5,893 bases of DNA, from NCBI GenBank assembly GCA_949746285.1, contig CATJZH010000086.1, forward strand, positions 1 to 5,893, in the 5' to 3' direction. Every line of letters starts with the position of its first letter. Within the stretch, counting starts at the first letter, position 1. The notes under the pieces were generated by a model. It had not been told where the DNA came from and ran no database searches. It worked only from the letters and a program-made list of their open reading frames with translations. This stretch comes from an uncultured Clostridia bacterium (lineage in GTDB: Bacteria; Bacillota; Clostridia; TANB77; CAG-508). A program made the translations under genes and the position numbers. Below, piece by piece: positions 1 through 5,599 of the stretch.

Positions 1-1
1 T

Positions 2-394
2 AAAACAAAATATTCAGCAGGATATGATATTGAAGCAGCAGAAGATGTTATAATACCAAGTTTTAAAAAAGGAATGAACCCAACACTTGTTAGTACTGGT
101 TTAAAAGCATATATGGAAGAAGATGAAGTATTATTATTATTTAATAGAAGTTCTAATCCTGGAAAAAGAGGATTAGTTATGGCAAACAGTGTAGGAGTAA
201 TAGACAAAGACTATTATGGAAATGAAGATAATGATGGACATTTTATGTTTTCATTTTTTAATGTAAAAGATGAAGATATAGAAATAAAAAAAGGTGATGC
301 AATAGGACAGGCAATATTCCAAAAATATTTAGTAGTAGATGATGACTTAGCAGATGGAACAAGGAAAGGTGGATTTGGTTCAACAAGTAAATAA
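2..394 (+). CDS. dut: dUTP diphosphatase (dUTPase), 5'-truncated by the window edge
   Basis: The enzyme hydrolyses dUTP to dUMP and pyrophosphate, keeping uracil out of DNA and supplying dUMP for thymidylate synthesis; it is cytosolic and normally a homotrimer. The frame is open from base 2, giving 130 visible residues, so the internal ATG at 74 is not the start. All five dUTPase motifs can be followed: SAGYDIEA (visible residues 5-12), RSSNPGKRGL (49-58), NSVGVIDKDYYGN (62-74, with the catalytic-type Asp at 68 and the Tyr at 71), KKGDAIGQAIF (96-106), and the C-terminal Gly-rich arm RKGGFGSTSK (121-130) that closes over the substrate. After motif 3, the segment EDNDGHFMF replaces the shorter turn common in other dUTPases; from memory this variant occurs in clostridial homologues. 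Only a short N-terminal part is missing. No clear terminator follows. The family call is firm; the gene's start and upstream context are not visible. Confidence 0.95.
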   Translation, partial: KTKYSAGYDIEAAEDVIIPSFKKGMNPTLVSTGLKAYMEEDEVLLLFNRSSNPGKRGLVMANSVGVIDKDYYGNEDNDGHFMFSFFNVKDEDIEIKKGDAIGQAIFQKYLVVDDDLADGTRKGGFGSTSK

Positions 395-423
395 AAAATA
401 TATTAAATTTCTAAATTAGGTAC

Positions 424-452
424 TTGACAAGTCTTTGTAAAACATGTAATAA
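424..452 (+). promoter_or_regulatory. Possible upstream promoter for carD (consensus -35, poor -10)
   Basis: A perfect TTGACA lies at 424-429, but the hexamer 17 bp downstream (TAATAA, 447-452) matches the -10 consensus poorly. A perfect TATAAT occurs separately at 481-486 without a recognisable -35 in front of it. Either could be a secondary start for carD, or the TTGACA could be chance in AT-rich DNA. It is much weaker evidence than the promoter at 490-518. Confidence 0.3.
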
Positions 453-489
453 AAATGAAAAAACTTTTTTAAAAATTCGTTATAATCTT

Positions 490-518
490 TTGACTTTTGG
501 CAATTTTTGTAGTATAAT
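490..518 (+). promoter_or_regulatory. Sigma-A-type promoter of carD
   Basis: TTGACT (490-495) and a perfect TATAAT (513-518) are separated by exactly 17 bp, matching the primary sigma factor consensus at 11 of 12 positions. Transcription would start near 525, giving a leader of about 42 nt. That leader holds a small inverted repeat, AGTAAT (527-532) with ATTACT (541-546), immediately upstream of the SD; it is short and AT-only, so a regulatory role is uncertain. Confidence 0.85.
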
Positions 519-566
519 TGTAATGTAGTAATTTAAAGATATTACTTGGAAGGAGTGACGAATTAA

Positions 567-1148
567 ATGTTTAATGTAGGTGATAAAATAGTATATCCAA
601 TGCATGGAGCAGGAATAATTGAAAAGATTGAAGAAAGAGCTATTCTAGATGAGAAGCAATCTTATTACATAATAAAGATGCCAGGAGAAGTTAAAGTTAT
701 GGTACCTACTGCAAAAGCTGAAGAAATAGGAGTACGAAATATAATTGACAAAGAAACAGCCGGAAAAGTAATAAATGTTTTAGAGCAAGACAGCACTGAA
801 ATGTCTATTAAATGGAACAAAAGATATAGAGATAATGTAGAAAAAATGAAATCAGGAGATATTTTTGAAGTAGCTGATATAGTAAGAAACTTAAGTTTTA
901 AACAAAAGGAAAAAGGATTATCAACAACAGAAAAGAAAATGCTACTAAATGCAAAACAAATTTTAATTAGTGAATTAGTTCTTGCAGAAAGTTCAGAAAA
1001 AGAAACAATGGAAGAACTAGTTGAGAATAAAATAAATACATCATATGAACTTCATGGAATAGGTACATCAGAAGAATTAACTCAAGCAGTTGAACTAGAT
1101 TCTGATAAACCAGACAATATAGTTAAGAAATTTATTGCAGCAAATTAG
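567..1148 (+). CDS. carD: CarD/CdnL-family RNA polymerase-binding transcription regulator
   Basis: CarD-family proteins bind the RNA polymerase beta subunit and the upstream edge of the transcription bubble, stabilising open complexes. Residues 1 to about 60 are the Tudor-like RNAP-interaction domain shared with Mfd (CarD_CdnL_TRCF family), opening MFNVGDKIVYPMHGAGIIE and containing the YYIIKMPGEVKVMVP strand region (33-47). Residues about 61-157 are the helical DNA-binding domain; Trp83 in SIKWNKRYRDN fits the conserved Trp that wedges into DNA at the -10 upstream edge. The length, 193 aa, exceeds the roughly 160 aa usual for the family, because of a tail of about 35 residues (158-193) that I do not recognise. 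The ATG at 567 is preceded by GGAAGGAG (548-555), 11 nt away. It forms its own transcription unit between a strong promoter and a terminator. The family call is firm; the regulon cannot be read from sequence. Confidence 0.92.
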   Translation: MFNVGDKIVYPMHGAGIIEKIEERAILDEKQSYYIIKMPGEVKVMVPTAKAEEIGVRNIIDKETAGKVINVLEQDSTEMSIKWNKRYRDNVEKMKSGDIFEVADIVRNLSFKQKEKGLSTTEKKMLLNAKQILISELVLAESSEKETMEELVENKINTSYELHGIGTSEELTQAVELDSDKPDNIVKKFIAAN

Positions 1149-1160
1149 TAAGGTATAGAT

Positions 1161-1196
1161 AAAAAAGATTATATATTTAGTATATAGTCTTTTTTT
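1161..1196 (+). terminator. Intrinsic terminator after carD
   Basis: A 15-bp stem pairs 1161-1175 with 1181-1195, including one G-T wobble, around a 5-nt loop (TTTAG), and is followed by a T run (1190-1196). The stem is nearly all A/T, so it is long rather than GC-strong. Because the left arm begins with six A residues, the structure could also act on the opposite strand. It separates carD from dnaG. Confidence 0.75.
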
Positions 1197-1202
1197 GTAC
1201 AC

Positions 1203-1232
1203 TTTACATAAAAAATGAAGGATTTAGATAAT
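1203..1232 (+). promoter_or_regulatory. Probable promoter of the dnaG-rpoD operon
   Basis: TTTACA (1203-1208) and GATAAT (1227-1232) are separated by 18 bp; each matches the sigma-A consensus at five of six positions. It lies just after the carD terminator and would give a leader of roughly 27 nt before dnaG. A second TA-rich box (TATTAT near 1243) lacks a good -35. Confidence 0.6.
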
Positions 1233-1265
1233 CTATGTCGAATATTATAAAAGAAAGGTTAAAAA

Positions 1266-3050
1266 ATGATTCAATACACTGATGAATTAAAAGAAGAAAT
1301 AAGAACAGCTAATGATATAGTGGATGTCATATCTCAATATGTAACATTAAAAAGAAGTGGTAGGAATTTTTTTGGTTTATGTCCATTTCATAAAGAAAAA
1401 TCACCTTCTTTTTCTGTTTCTGCGGACAGACAGTATTTTCATTGTTTTGGATGTCATAAAGGTGGGGATGTTTTTACTTTTATTAGTGAAATTGAAAGAA
1501 TATCATTTAAAGAATCTTTAGAATTTCTAGCTGAAAGAGCAAAAATTTCTTTGCCAGTAACCCAAAATGCAGAATTTAATAAAAATCAATATTTAAAAGA
1601 TAGAATGTATAAAATAAATGCAGAAACAACAATCTTTTACCACGAGAGGTTATATAAACCTTTTGCTAAAATAGCTCAAGACTATGTAAAACAAAGAAAA
1701 TTAGACAATAATACATTAAAAGCTTTTAAAATAGGATATTCAGGCGAATATAATGAATTGTACAAATTTTTAAAATCTAAAAGTTTTAAAGATGAGGAAA
1801 TATTAGCAACAGGATTAGTAAATAAAACGGAAAAAGGAGACTTTATAGACAGATATAGAAAAAGATTAATGTTTCCAATAATGGATGTTAGTGGACGAGT
1901 TATAGCTTTTGGTGGTAGAAAATTAGAAAACAATGAGAAAATGGCAAAGTACATAAATTCTAATGAAAATCTAGTATATTCGAAGAAGAAGCATTTATTT
2001 GCGTTAAACTTAGCAAAACAATCTGAATCTAAAAAAATAATATTAGTTGAAGGTTATATGGATGCTATATCTTTGTATCAAAGAGGGTTTGACAATGTTG
2101 TTGCTTCACTAGGAACAGCCCTAACAGAAGAGCAGGGAAGATTATTAAGAAAATACAGTGAGCAAGTAATATTAAGTTATGATTCTGATGGTGCAGGACA
2201 AGAAGCAATATTAAGAGGATTATCAATTTTAGAAAATCAAGGATGTGATGCTAGAGTTTTGCAAATGGAAGGTGCAAAAGATCCAGATGAATATGTTATA
2301 AAATATGGTAGTGGAAGATTTAAATTGTTAGTCGAAAATGCCATATCATTAGTAGAGTTTAAGATTAAAATGTTAAAAAACAAATATAATCTTGAGAATT
2401 CTAGTGACAAAATTAGATTTTTAAAAGAAATAACAAAAATTCTTTCAAATGTAGAAAATAAAATCGAAAAGGAAATATATATAGACAAAGTTGCTGAACA
2501 ATATAATATATCTAAAGAAGCAATATATGCAGAAGTTAATAAAGCTTCTTATAATGAACAAGTTTCAGAGAAAACGTTAGTTAAGCAAAGAGTAAAAAGT
2601 GAAGAAAAAGTTAAAGTAAGTCCAGCAATTATAAAACGAGAAAATATGATTATATATTTACTTATCAATCATTTTAGAGAAGCATATGAACCAATAGTAA
2701 CAAATATTTCATTAGAAGATTTTAAGTTAGAGGCTAATAAAATTATATTTGAGAAAATTTTAGAATCTCCAGCAGAAGAAAGTGAAAAGATTTTGCAAAT
2801 TATAGCAAATATTGAAGATCAAGATATTCAGTCACATGTTAGTGAAATACTAGTTACAGACTATGAAATAAATTCTATTAATAAATGCATAGAAGATGTA
2901 GTTAATACTTATAATAAGGAAAGACTAACAAATAGAAAATTTGAAATAATAAGAGCTTTAGAAAATAGTTCTTCTCTAACTGAAGATGAGGTAGCTAAAT
3001 TAGAAAATGAATTAAATGAGCTTATGCTAGAATTAGCTAAAAGGAAGTAG
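1266..3050 (+). CDS. dnaG: DNA primase DnaG
   Basis: DnaG synthesises the short RNA primers that start leading- and lagging-strand DNA synthesis, acting with the replicative helicase at the fork. The 594-aa product has the full-length bacterial layout. The N-terminal CHC2 zinc-binding domain has ligands Cys39, His42, Cys60 and Cys63. The RNA polymerase core domain follows, with the basic motif RYRKRLMFPI (196-205) and AFGGR (214-218). The TOPRIM catalytic fold has VEGYMDA (Glu262), SYDSDGAGQ (Asp306 and Asp308) and KDPDEY (338-343), the acidic residues that bind catalytic metal. The C-terminal region (about 455-594) is helical and poorly conserved, as expected for the helicase-binding domain. 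The ATG is preceded by AAAGG (1254-1258), 7 nt away. The gene is followed after 16 bp by rpoD, a primase/sigma pairing seen in the macromolecular synthesis operons of many bacteria; the rpsU often found upstream is absent. No damage is visible. Confidence 0.98.
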   Translation: MIQYTDELKEEIRTANDIVDVISQYVTLKRSGRNFFGLCPFHKEKSPSFSVSADRQYFHCFGCHKGGDVFTFISEIERISFKESLEFLAERAKISLPVTQNAEFNKNQYLKDRMYKINAETTIFYHERLYKPFAKIAQDYVKQRKLDNNTLKAFKIGYSGEYNELYKFLKSKSFKDEEILATGLVNKTEKGDFIDRYRKRLMFPIMDVSGRVIAFGGRKLENNEKMAKYINSNENLVYSKKKHLFALNLAKQSESKKIILVEGYMDAISLYQRGFDNVVASLGTALTEEQGRLLRKYSEQVILSYDSDGAGQEAILRGLSILENQGCDARVLQMEGAKDPDEYVIKYGSGRFKLLVENAISLVEFKIKMLKNKYNLENSSDKIRFLKEITKILSNVENKIEKEIYIDKVAEQYNISKEAIYAEVNKASYNEQVSEKTLVKQRVKSEEKVKVSPAIIKRENMIIYLLINHFREAYEPIVTNISLEDFKLEANKIIFEKILESPAEESEKILQIIANIEDQDIQSHVSEILVTDYEINSINKCIEDVVNTYNKERLTNRKFEIIRALENSSSLTEDEVAKLENELNELMLELAKRK

Positions 3051-3066
3051 GAGGTAGTTTTATAAA

Positions 3067-4395
3067 ATGAAAAAAACAGAAAAAGATGTAATAGAAGAAA
3101 AACCTACAACAAAGAAAAAAGCTAAAAAAGAAGATGTTGTGATTAAAGAGGAAAAAAAGAAAAAAACTAAAAAAGTAGAAACAGAAAAAGAAGTAAAAAA
3201 TGAAAAAGCTGATAAACCAGAAAAAGCGGAAAAGAAAGCAAAAGTAGAAGAAACAGAAAAGAAAGCATCTAAAAGTAAGAAAAAAGAAAAGGTAGTTAAA
3301 GCTGATTCTGATAATGAACAAGAAAAAATACAAAAAATAGTAGATAGTGCAAAAGAAAAAGGAAAAATAACATATGGTGAATTAGCAGTTGAATTAGGTG
3401 AGGCAAATCCAGAAGAAATAGATAAAGTATTTGAGGCATTTGAAGAAATTGGTGTAAATATTTTAAAAGATGATGAAGATTTAATTGAACCAGATATAGA
3501 AGATTTAAAAGAAGTAGAAGATTTAAAACTAGAAGAAATAGATGTAAACAGTGCAATTGAAGGTGTAAGTGTAGATGATCCTGTAAGAATGTATTTAAGA
3601 GAAATAGGAAGAATACCACTTCTTACTTTTGAAGAAGAATTATCACTTGCAAAAAGAGTTTTAGAAAATGATGAAGAAGCTAAACAAAAATTGGCTGAGT
3701 CAAATTTAAGATTAGTTGTTAGTATAGCTAAAAAATATGTTGGAAGAGGAATGCTATTTTTAGATTTAATTCAAGAAGGAAATATGGGATTAATAAAAGC
3801 AGTAGAAAAATTTGATTATCAAAAAGGATTTAAATTTAGTACTTATGCAACATGGTGGATAAGACAAGCTATAACAAGAGCAATTGCAGATCAAGCTAGA
3901 ACTATAAGAATACCAGTGCATATGGTTGAAACTATAAATAAATTAATTCGTACATCAAGACACTTACTTCAAATATTGGGTAGAGAGCCAACACCAGAAG
4001 AAATAGCAGAAGAAATGGAAATACCAGTAGAAAAAGTTATGGAAATACAAAAAATTGCACAAGATCCAGTTTCATTAGAAACACCAATTGGAGAAGAAGA
4101 TGATAGTCATTTAGGAGACTTTATACCAGATGATGAATCACCAGCTCCACATGATTCAGCAGCATATACTTTATTAAAAGAACAACTAGAAGAAGTTATG
4201 AGCACATTGACACCAAGAGAAGCTAAAGTTTTAAAATTAAGATTTGGACTTGAAGATGGTAAGGCTAGAACACTTGAAGAAGTTGGAAAAGAGTTTCAAG
4301 TAACTCGTGAAAGAATAAGACAAATTGAAGCAAAAGCATTAAGGAAATTAAAACATCCAAGTAGAAGCAAGAGATTAAAAGATTATATGAGTTAA
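3067..4395 (+). CDS. rpoD: RNA polymerase primary sigma factor (RpoD/SigA)
   Basis: The primary sigma factor directs core RNA polymerase to housekeeping promoters. In the 442-aa product, residues 1-80 are a low-complexity extension (32 Lys and 16 Glu). Region 1.1 lies at about 84-136 (motif GKITYGELAVEL, 99-110), followed by an acidic linker to about 160. Region 1.2 contains DPVRMYLREIGRIPLL (171-186). Region 2 runs from about 209 to 280, with NLRLVVSIAKKYVGRG, DLIQEGNMGL and the -10-binding segment YATWWIRQAITRAI (260-273). Region 3 covers about 288-365. Region 4 starts at LTPREAKVLKLRFGL (381-395) and carries the -35-binding helix-turn-helix TLEEVGKEFQVTRERIRQIE (402-421). The ATG follows AGGAGG (3049-3054), which overlaps the dnaG stop codon, so the two genes are probably co-transcribed and translationally linked. 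The 12-nt SD spacing is a little long, but no better in-frame start exists. The promoters in this window match the TTGACA/TATAAT specificity expected of this protein. Confidence 0.98.
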   Translation: MKKTEKDVIEEKPTTKKKAKKEDVVIKEEKKKKTKKVETEKEVKNEKADKPEKAEKKAKVEETEKKASKSKKKEKVVKADSDNEQEKIQKIVDSAKEKGKITYGELAVELGEANPEEIDKVFEAFEEIGVNILKDDEDLIEPDIEDLKEVEDLKLEEIDVNSAIEGVSVDDPVRMYLREIGRIPLLTFEEELSLAKRVLENDEEAKQKLAESNLRLVVSIAKKYVGRGMLFLDLIQEGNMGLIKAVEKFDYQKGFKFSTYATWWIRQAITRAIADQARTIRIPVHMVETINKLIRTSRHLLQILGREPTPEEIAEEMEIPVEKVMEIQKIAQDPVSLETPIGEEDDSHLGDFIPDDESPAPHDSAAYTLLKEQLEEVMSTLTPREAKVLKLRFGLEDGKARTLEEVGKEFQVTRERIRQIEAKALRKLKHPSRSKRLKDYMS

Positions 4396-4422
4396 TGTCA
4401 AAATATTATGTAAATTATTTTT

Positions 4423-4451
4423 GAAAAAGTCCTTGATTTTAGGACTTTTTT
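4423..4451 (+). terminator. Intrinsic terminator of the dnaG-rpoD operon
   Basis: AAAAAGTCCT (4424-4433) pairs perfectly with AGGACTTTTT (4441-4450), extendable by a G-T pair at 4423/4451, around a 7-nt loop. Six T residues (4446-4451) follow the C of the right arm. It begins 27 bp after the rpoD stop codon. Its loop and right arm also form part of the next gene's promoter. Confidence 0.85.
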
Positions 4452-4461
4452 CTGTTATAAT
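4433..4461 (+). promoter_or_regulatory. Extended -10 promoter overlapping the rpoD terminator
   Basis: A perfect extended -10, TGTTATAAT (4453-4461), has a partial -35, TTGATT (4433-4438), exactly 17 bp upstream of the TATAAT hexamer. The -35 lies at the edge and in the loop of the rpoD terminator hairpin, and the spacer contains the hairpin's right arm and T tract. Transcription would start near 4468, about 58 nt before the ATG at 4526. This is the only good promoter in front of the 141-aa gene. Confidence 0.75.
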
Positions 4462-4493
4462 AGAAATAGAATTGTTTTTTATTAAATAAAAGA

Positions 4494-4525
4494 GAGGTGA
4501 AAAAACTAAGCAAAGCTTAGATAAT
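4494..4525 (+). promoter_or_regulatory. SD with hairpin-spaced start codon
   Basis: GAGGTGA (4494-4500) is a strong seven-base match to the anti-SD sequence but lies 25 nt from the only usable start codon, ATG 4526. Between them, CTAAGC (4506-4511) and GCTTAG (4515-4520) form a perfect 6-bp stem with an AAA loop. If the 15-nt hairpin folds, the remaining spacing is 10 nt, a normal distance. No ATG, GTG, TTG or CTG occurs in frame between the SD and 4526. The folded-spacer role is an inference. Confidence 0.6.
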
Positions 4526-4951
4526 ATGGGTTTTATAGAATTATTTAAGGTAATTGGAAATAGAATAAAAAATGCTATGGAGGTAACTTTTTCTAATCAA
4601 GATTTTGTTGGTGAAGATGTTGTAGAAAATTTAGAAATAGCAGTATTAACGACCTCAGAAGTAGACAATAAAGAAGGAAGTGAGCTAATTCAAAAGTTAA
4701 GAGAAGTAGAGAAAAGAAACAAAAAAGGGAAAAGTGCAGAAACATCTAAAAAGTTTGAATTAGGTAAAAAAAGATCTACAGGAGGAAAAGGCAAAGGTGG
4801 AAAAGGTATGGCTAATATAGCTATGCAAGATGCAACAATTAAAAGTATAAAAGATGGTGTTACAACATCAGGGAAGTATGATAAAACTGCTACTCAAACC
4901 AAAGGAACCCCTAGAACTGAAGGAAGATTACCAAGTGAGAGAGAAGAATAA
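4526..4951 (+). CDS. Hypothetical protein, 141 aa, Lys/Gly-rich, own transcription unit
   Basis: I do not recognise this protein. It opens with a possibly amphipathic segment (MGFIELFKVIGNRIKNAMEV), followed by a mixed, fairly acidic stretch (about 21-60), a charged basic region (58-83), a Gly/Lys run (STGGKGKGGKGM, 84-95) and a hydrophilic, Thr-rich, probably disordered tail ending TEGRLPSEREE. There is no signal peptide, membrane segment or Cys pair. The Gly/Lys run lacks the GK[ST] of a P-loop. Overall it looks like a basic, partly disordered nucleic-acid- or ribosome-associated protein, but that is a guess. Support that it is real comes from its dedicated extended -10 promoter, strong SD, A/T-ending codon use like its neighbours, and a strong terminator 15 bp after the stop. 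The frame is closed upstream by a stop at 4487-4489, so it is not the tail of a longer gene. An internal Met18 has no SD. Confidence 0.72.
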   Translation: MGFIELFKVIGNRIKNAMEVTFSNQDFVGEDVVENLEIAVLTTSEVDNKEGSELIQKLREVEKRNKKGKSAETSKKFELGKKRSTGGKGKGGKGMANIAMQDATIKSIKDGVTTSGKYDKTATQTKGTPRTEGRLPSEREE

Positions 4952-4966
4952 TAAAATATAAAATGC

Positions 4967-4993
4967 AAAAGCAAGCTTATAGCTTGCTTTTTT
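4967..4993 (+). terminator. Strong intrinsic terminator after the 141-aa gene
   Basis: AAAAGCAAGC (4967-4976) pairs perfectly with GCTTGCTTTT (4982-4991) around a TTATA loop, whose end bases could also pair, and runs into six T residues (4988-4993). It is the best-formed terminator in the window and isolates the unknown gene from rplU. Confidence 0.92.
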
Positions 4994-5030
4994 AGCGGAT
5001 AATAAGAGAATAAATACAATAAAACAATGC

Positions 5031-5059
5031 TTGACAAAGTAATAAAACTATGTTAAAAT
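5031..5059 (+). promoter_or_regulatory. Strong promoter of rplU-rpmA
   Basis: A perfect TTGACA (5031-5036) is followed after 17 bp by TAAAAT (5054-5059), with an upstream TG (5051-5052) making an extended -10. Transcription would start at about 5065-5067, just where the structured rplU leader begins. This near-consensus strength fits a ribosomal protein operon. Confidence 0.88.
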
Positions 5060-5065
5060 TTATTA

Positions 5066-5140
5066 CTGTAAACTGCTTAGCTAAGGTTCATAAATGCTAA
5101 ATTTATTTTAGTTACCTAAGTTGGAAGTTAGCGAGTATAC
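5066..5140 (+). ncRNA. Candidate ribosomal protein L21 leader (5' UTR cis-element)
   Basis: This stretch lies between the predicted start site and the rplU SD. A closing stem pairs GTA (5068-5070), ACT (5072-5074) and GCT (5075-5077) with AGC (5130-5132), AGT (5134-5136) and TAC (5138-5140), leaving one A-A mismatch and a bulged G. Inside, AGGT (5084-5087) pairs with ACCT (5114-5117), and TAAAT (5091-5095) with ATTTA (5101-5105). The ACCTAAG...GG...AGCGAGT layout next to rplU resembles what I recall of the Rfam L21 leader family, which is thought to mediate feedback on rplU; I could not run a covariance search. The region also contains the perfect palindrome CTTAGCTAAG (5076-5085), so alternative folds exist. 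Confidence 0.62.
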
Positions 5141-5162
5141 AAAAAAGGGAGGTGCATTTTAA

Positions 5163-5525
5163 ATGTACGCAATAATTGAAGCATGTGGAAGACAATACAA
5201 AGTAGAAGAAGGAGAAACAGTGTATTTTGAAAAATTAGGTGAAGACGAAGGAAAGAAAGTTTCTTTCGATAAAGTAGTTTTAATATCTGATAATGGAAAA
5301 ATACAAGTTGGAAATCCTTATGTGACAAATGCTAAAGTTGAAGGAAAAGTAGTTTCTAATGGTAGAGGAAAGAAAATTTTAGTTTTCAAATACAAACCTA
5401 AAAAGAATGAAAGAAAAACTAGAGGACATAGACAAGACTATACTAAAGTTGAAATTACTTCAATCAAAGTTAAAGCAGAAAAAGCAGCTAGTACAGAAAA
5501 AAAAGAAAAAGCTGCAGCTAAATAA
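5163..5525 (+). CDS. rplU: 50S ribosomal protein L21
   Basis: L21 (bL21) is a structural protein of the large ribosomal subunit that binds 23S rRNA. The product, 120 aa, opens with the typical MYAIIEACGRQYKVEEGE and includes the beta-barrel core segments VYFEKL and VGNPYV. It also has the basic signature loop FKYKPKKNERKTRGHRQ (75-91), followed by the C-terminal strand TKVEITSIKV. The last 17 or so residues are a Lys/Ala/Glu-rich tail beyond the roughly 103 aa common in the family; such tails are seen in some homologues and are probably flexible. The ATG has an excellent SD, GGGAGGTG (5147-5154), 8 nt upstream. It is the first gene of a two-gene unit with rpmA, 74 bp away, and is preceded by a candidate autoregulatory leader. 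Confidence 0.97.
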   Translation: MYAIIEACGRQYKVEEGETVYFEKLGEDEGKKVSFDKVVLISDNGKIQVGNPYVTNAKVEGKVVSNGRGKKILVFKYKPKKNERKTRGHRQDYTKVEITSIKVKAEKAASTEKKEKAAAK

Positions 5526-5599
5526 TCTTAGCAATTAAATTATATCGAAATAAAATAAATGGTATAAATAAAATATTAAGCGAAAGGAGTGAATCTTTC

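Noticed and set aside
453..476. A-run/T-run inverted repeat after dut as a terminator
   Set aside because: The A-run and T-run are separated by a single C, leaving no workable loop, and there is no GC in the stem, so it is not a credible intrinsic terminator.
1682..2488. Two minus-strand open frames inside dnaG
   Set aside because: dnaG is intact and conserved across this stretch; the antisense frames have no start context or family resemblance and are expected by chance.
3153..3159. A_AAA_AAG slippery heptamer in frame in rpoD, resembling the dnaX frameshift site
   Set aside because: Such runs are unavoidable in Lys-rich coding. A -1 shift meets TAA at 3168-3170, giving a peptide of only about 34 aa, and no stimulatory hairpin or internal SD is apparent.
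3037..3619. Two overlapping minus-strand open frames rich in Phe and Leu opposite the start of rpoD
   Set aside because: They are the mirror of Lys/Glu-rich coding: A-rich codons read as Phe/Leu on the other strand. Neither has an SD or a recognisable domain.
4497..4520. Mini-ORF GTG-AAA-AAA-CTA-AGC-AAA-GCT-TAG ahead of the 141-aa gene, a possible leader peptide
   Set aside because: Its GTG lies inside the SD itself and has no separate SD, so initiation there is implausible; the hairpin-spacer explanation fits better.
4609..4824. Possible P-loop in the Gly/Lys run of the 141-aa protein
   Set aside because: The run (STGGKGKGGKGM) lacks the GK[ST] ending of a Walker A motif, and no Walker B-like strand is seen.
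5540..5568. Possible separate promoter for rpmA (TGGTATAAA at 5560-5568)
   Set aside because: The extended -10 is good, but the hexamer 17 bp upstream (TTATAT) is a poor -35 and the region is almost pure A/T, so chance is likely; rplU-rpmA co-transcription explains expression.
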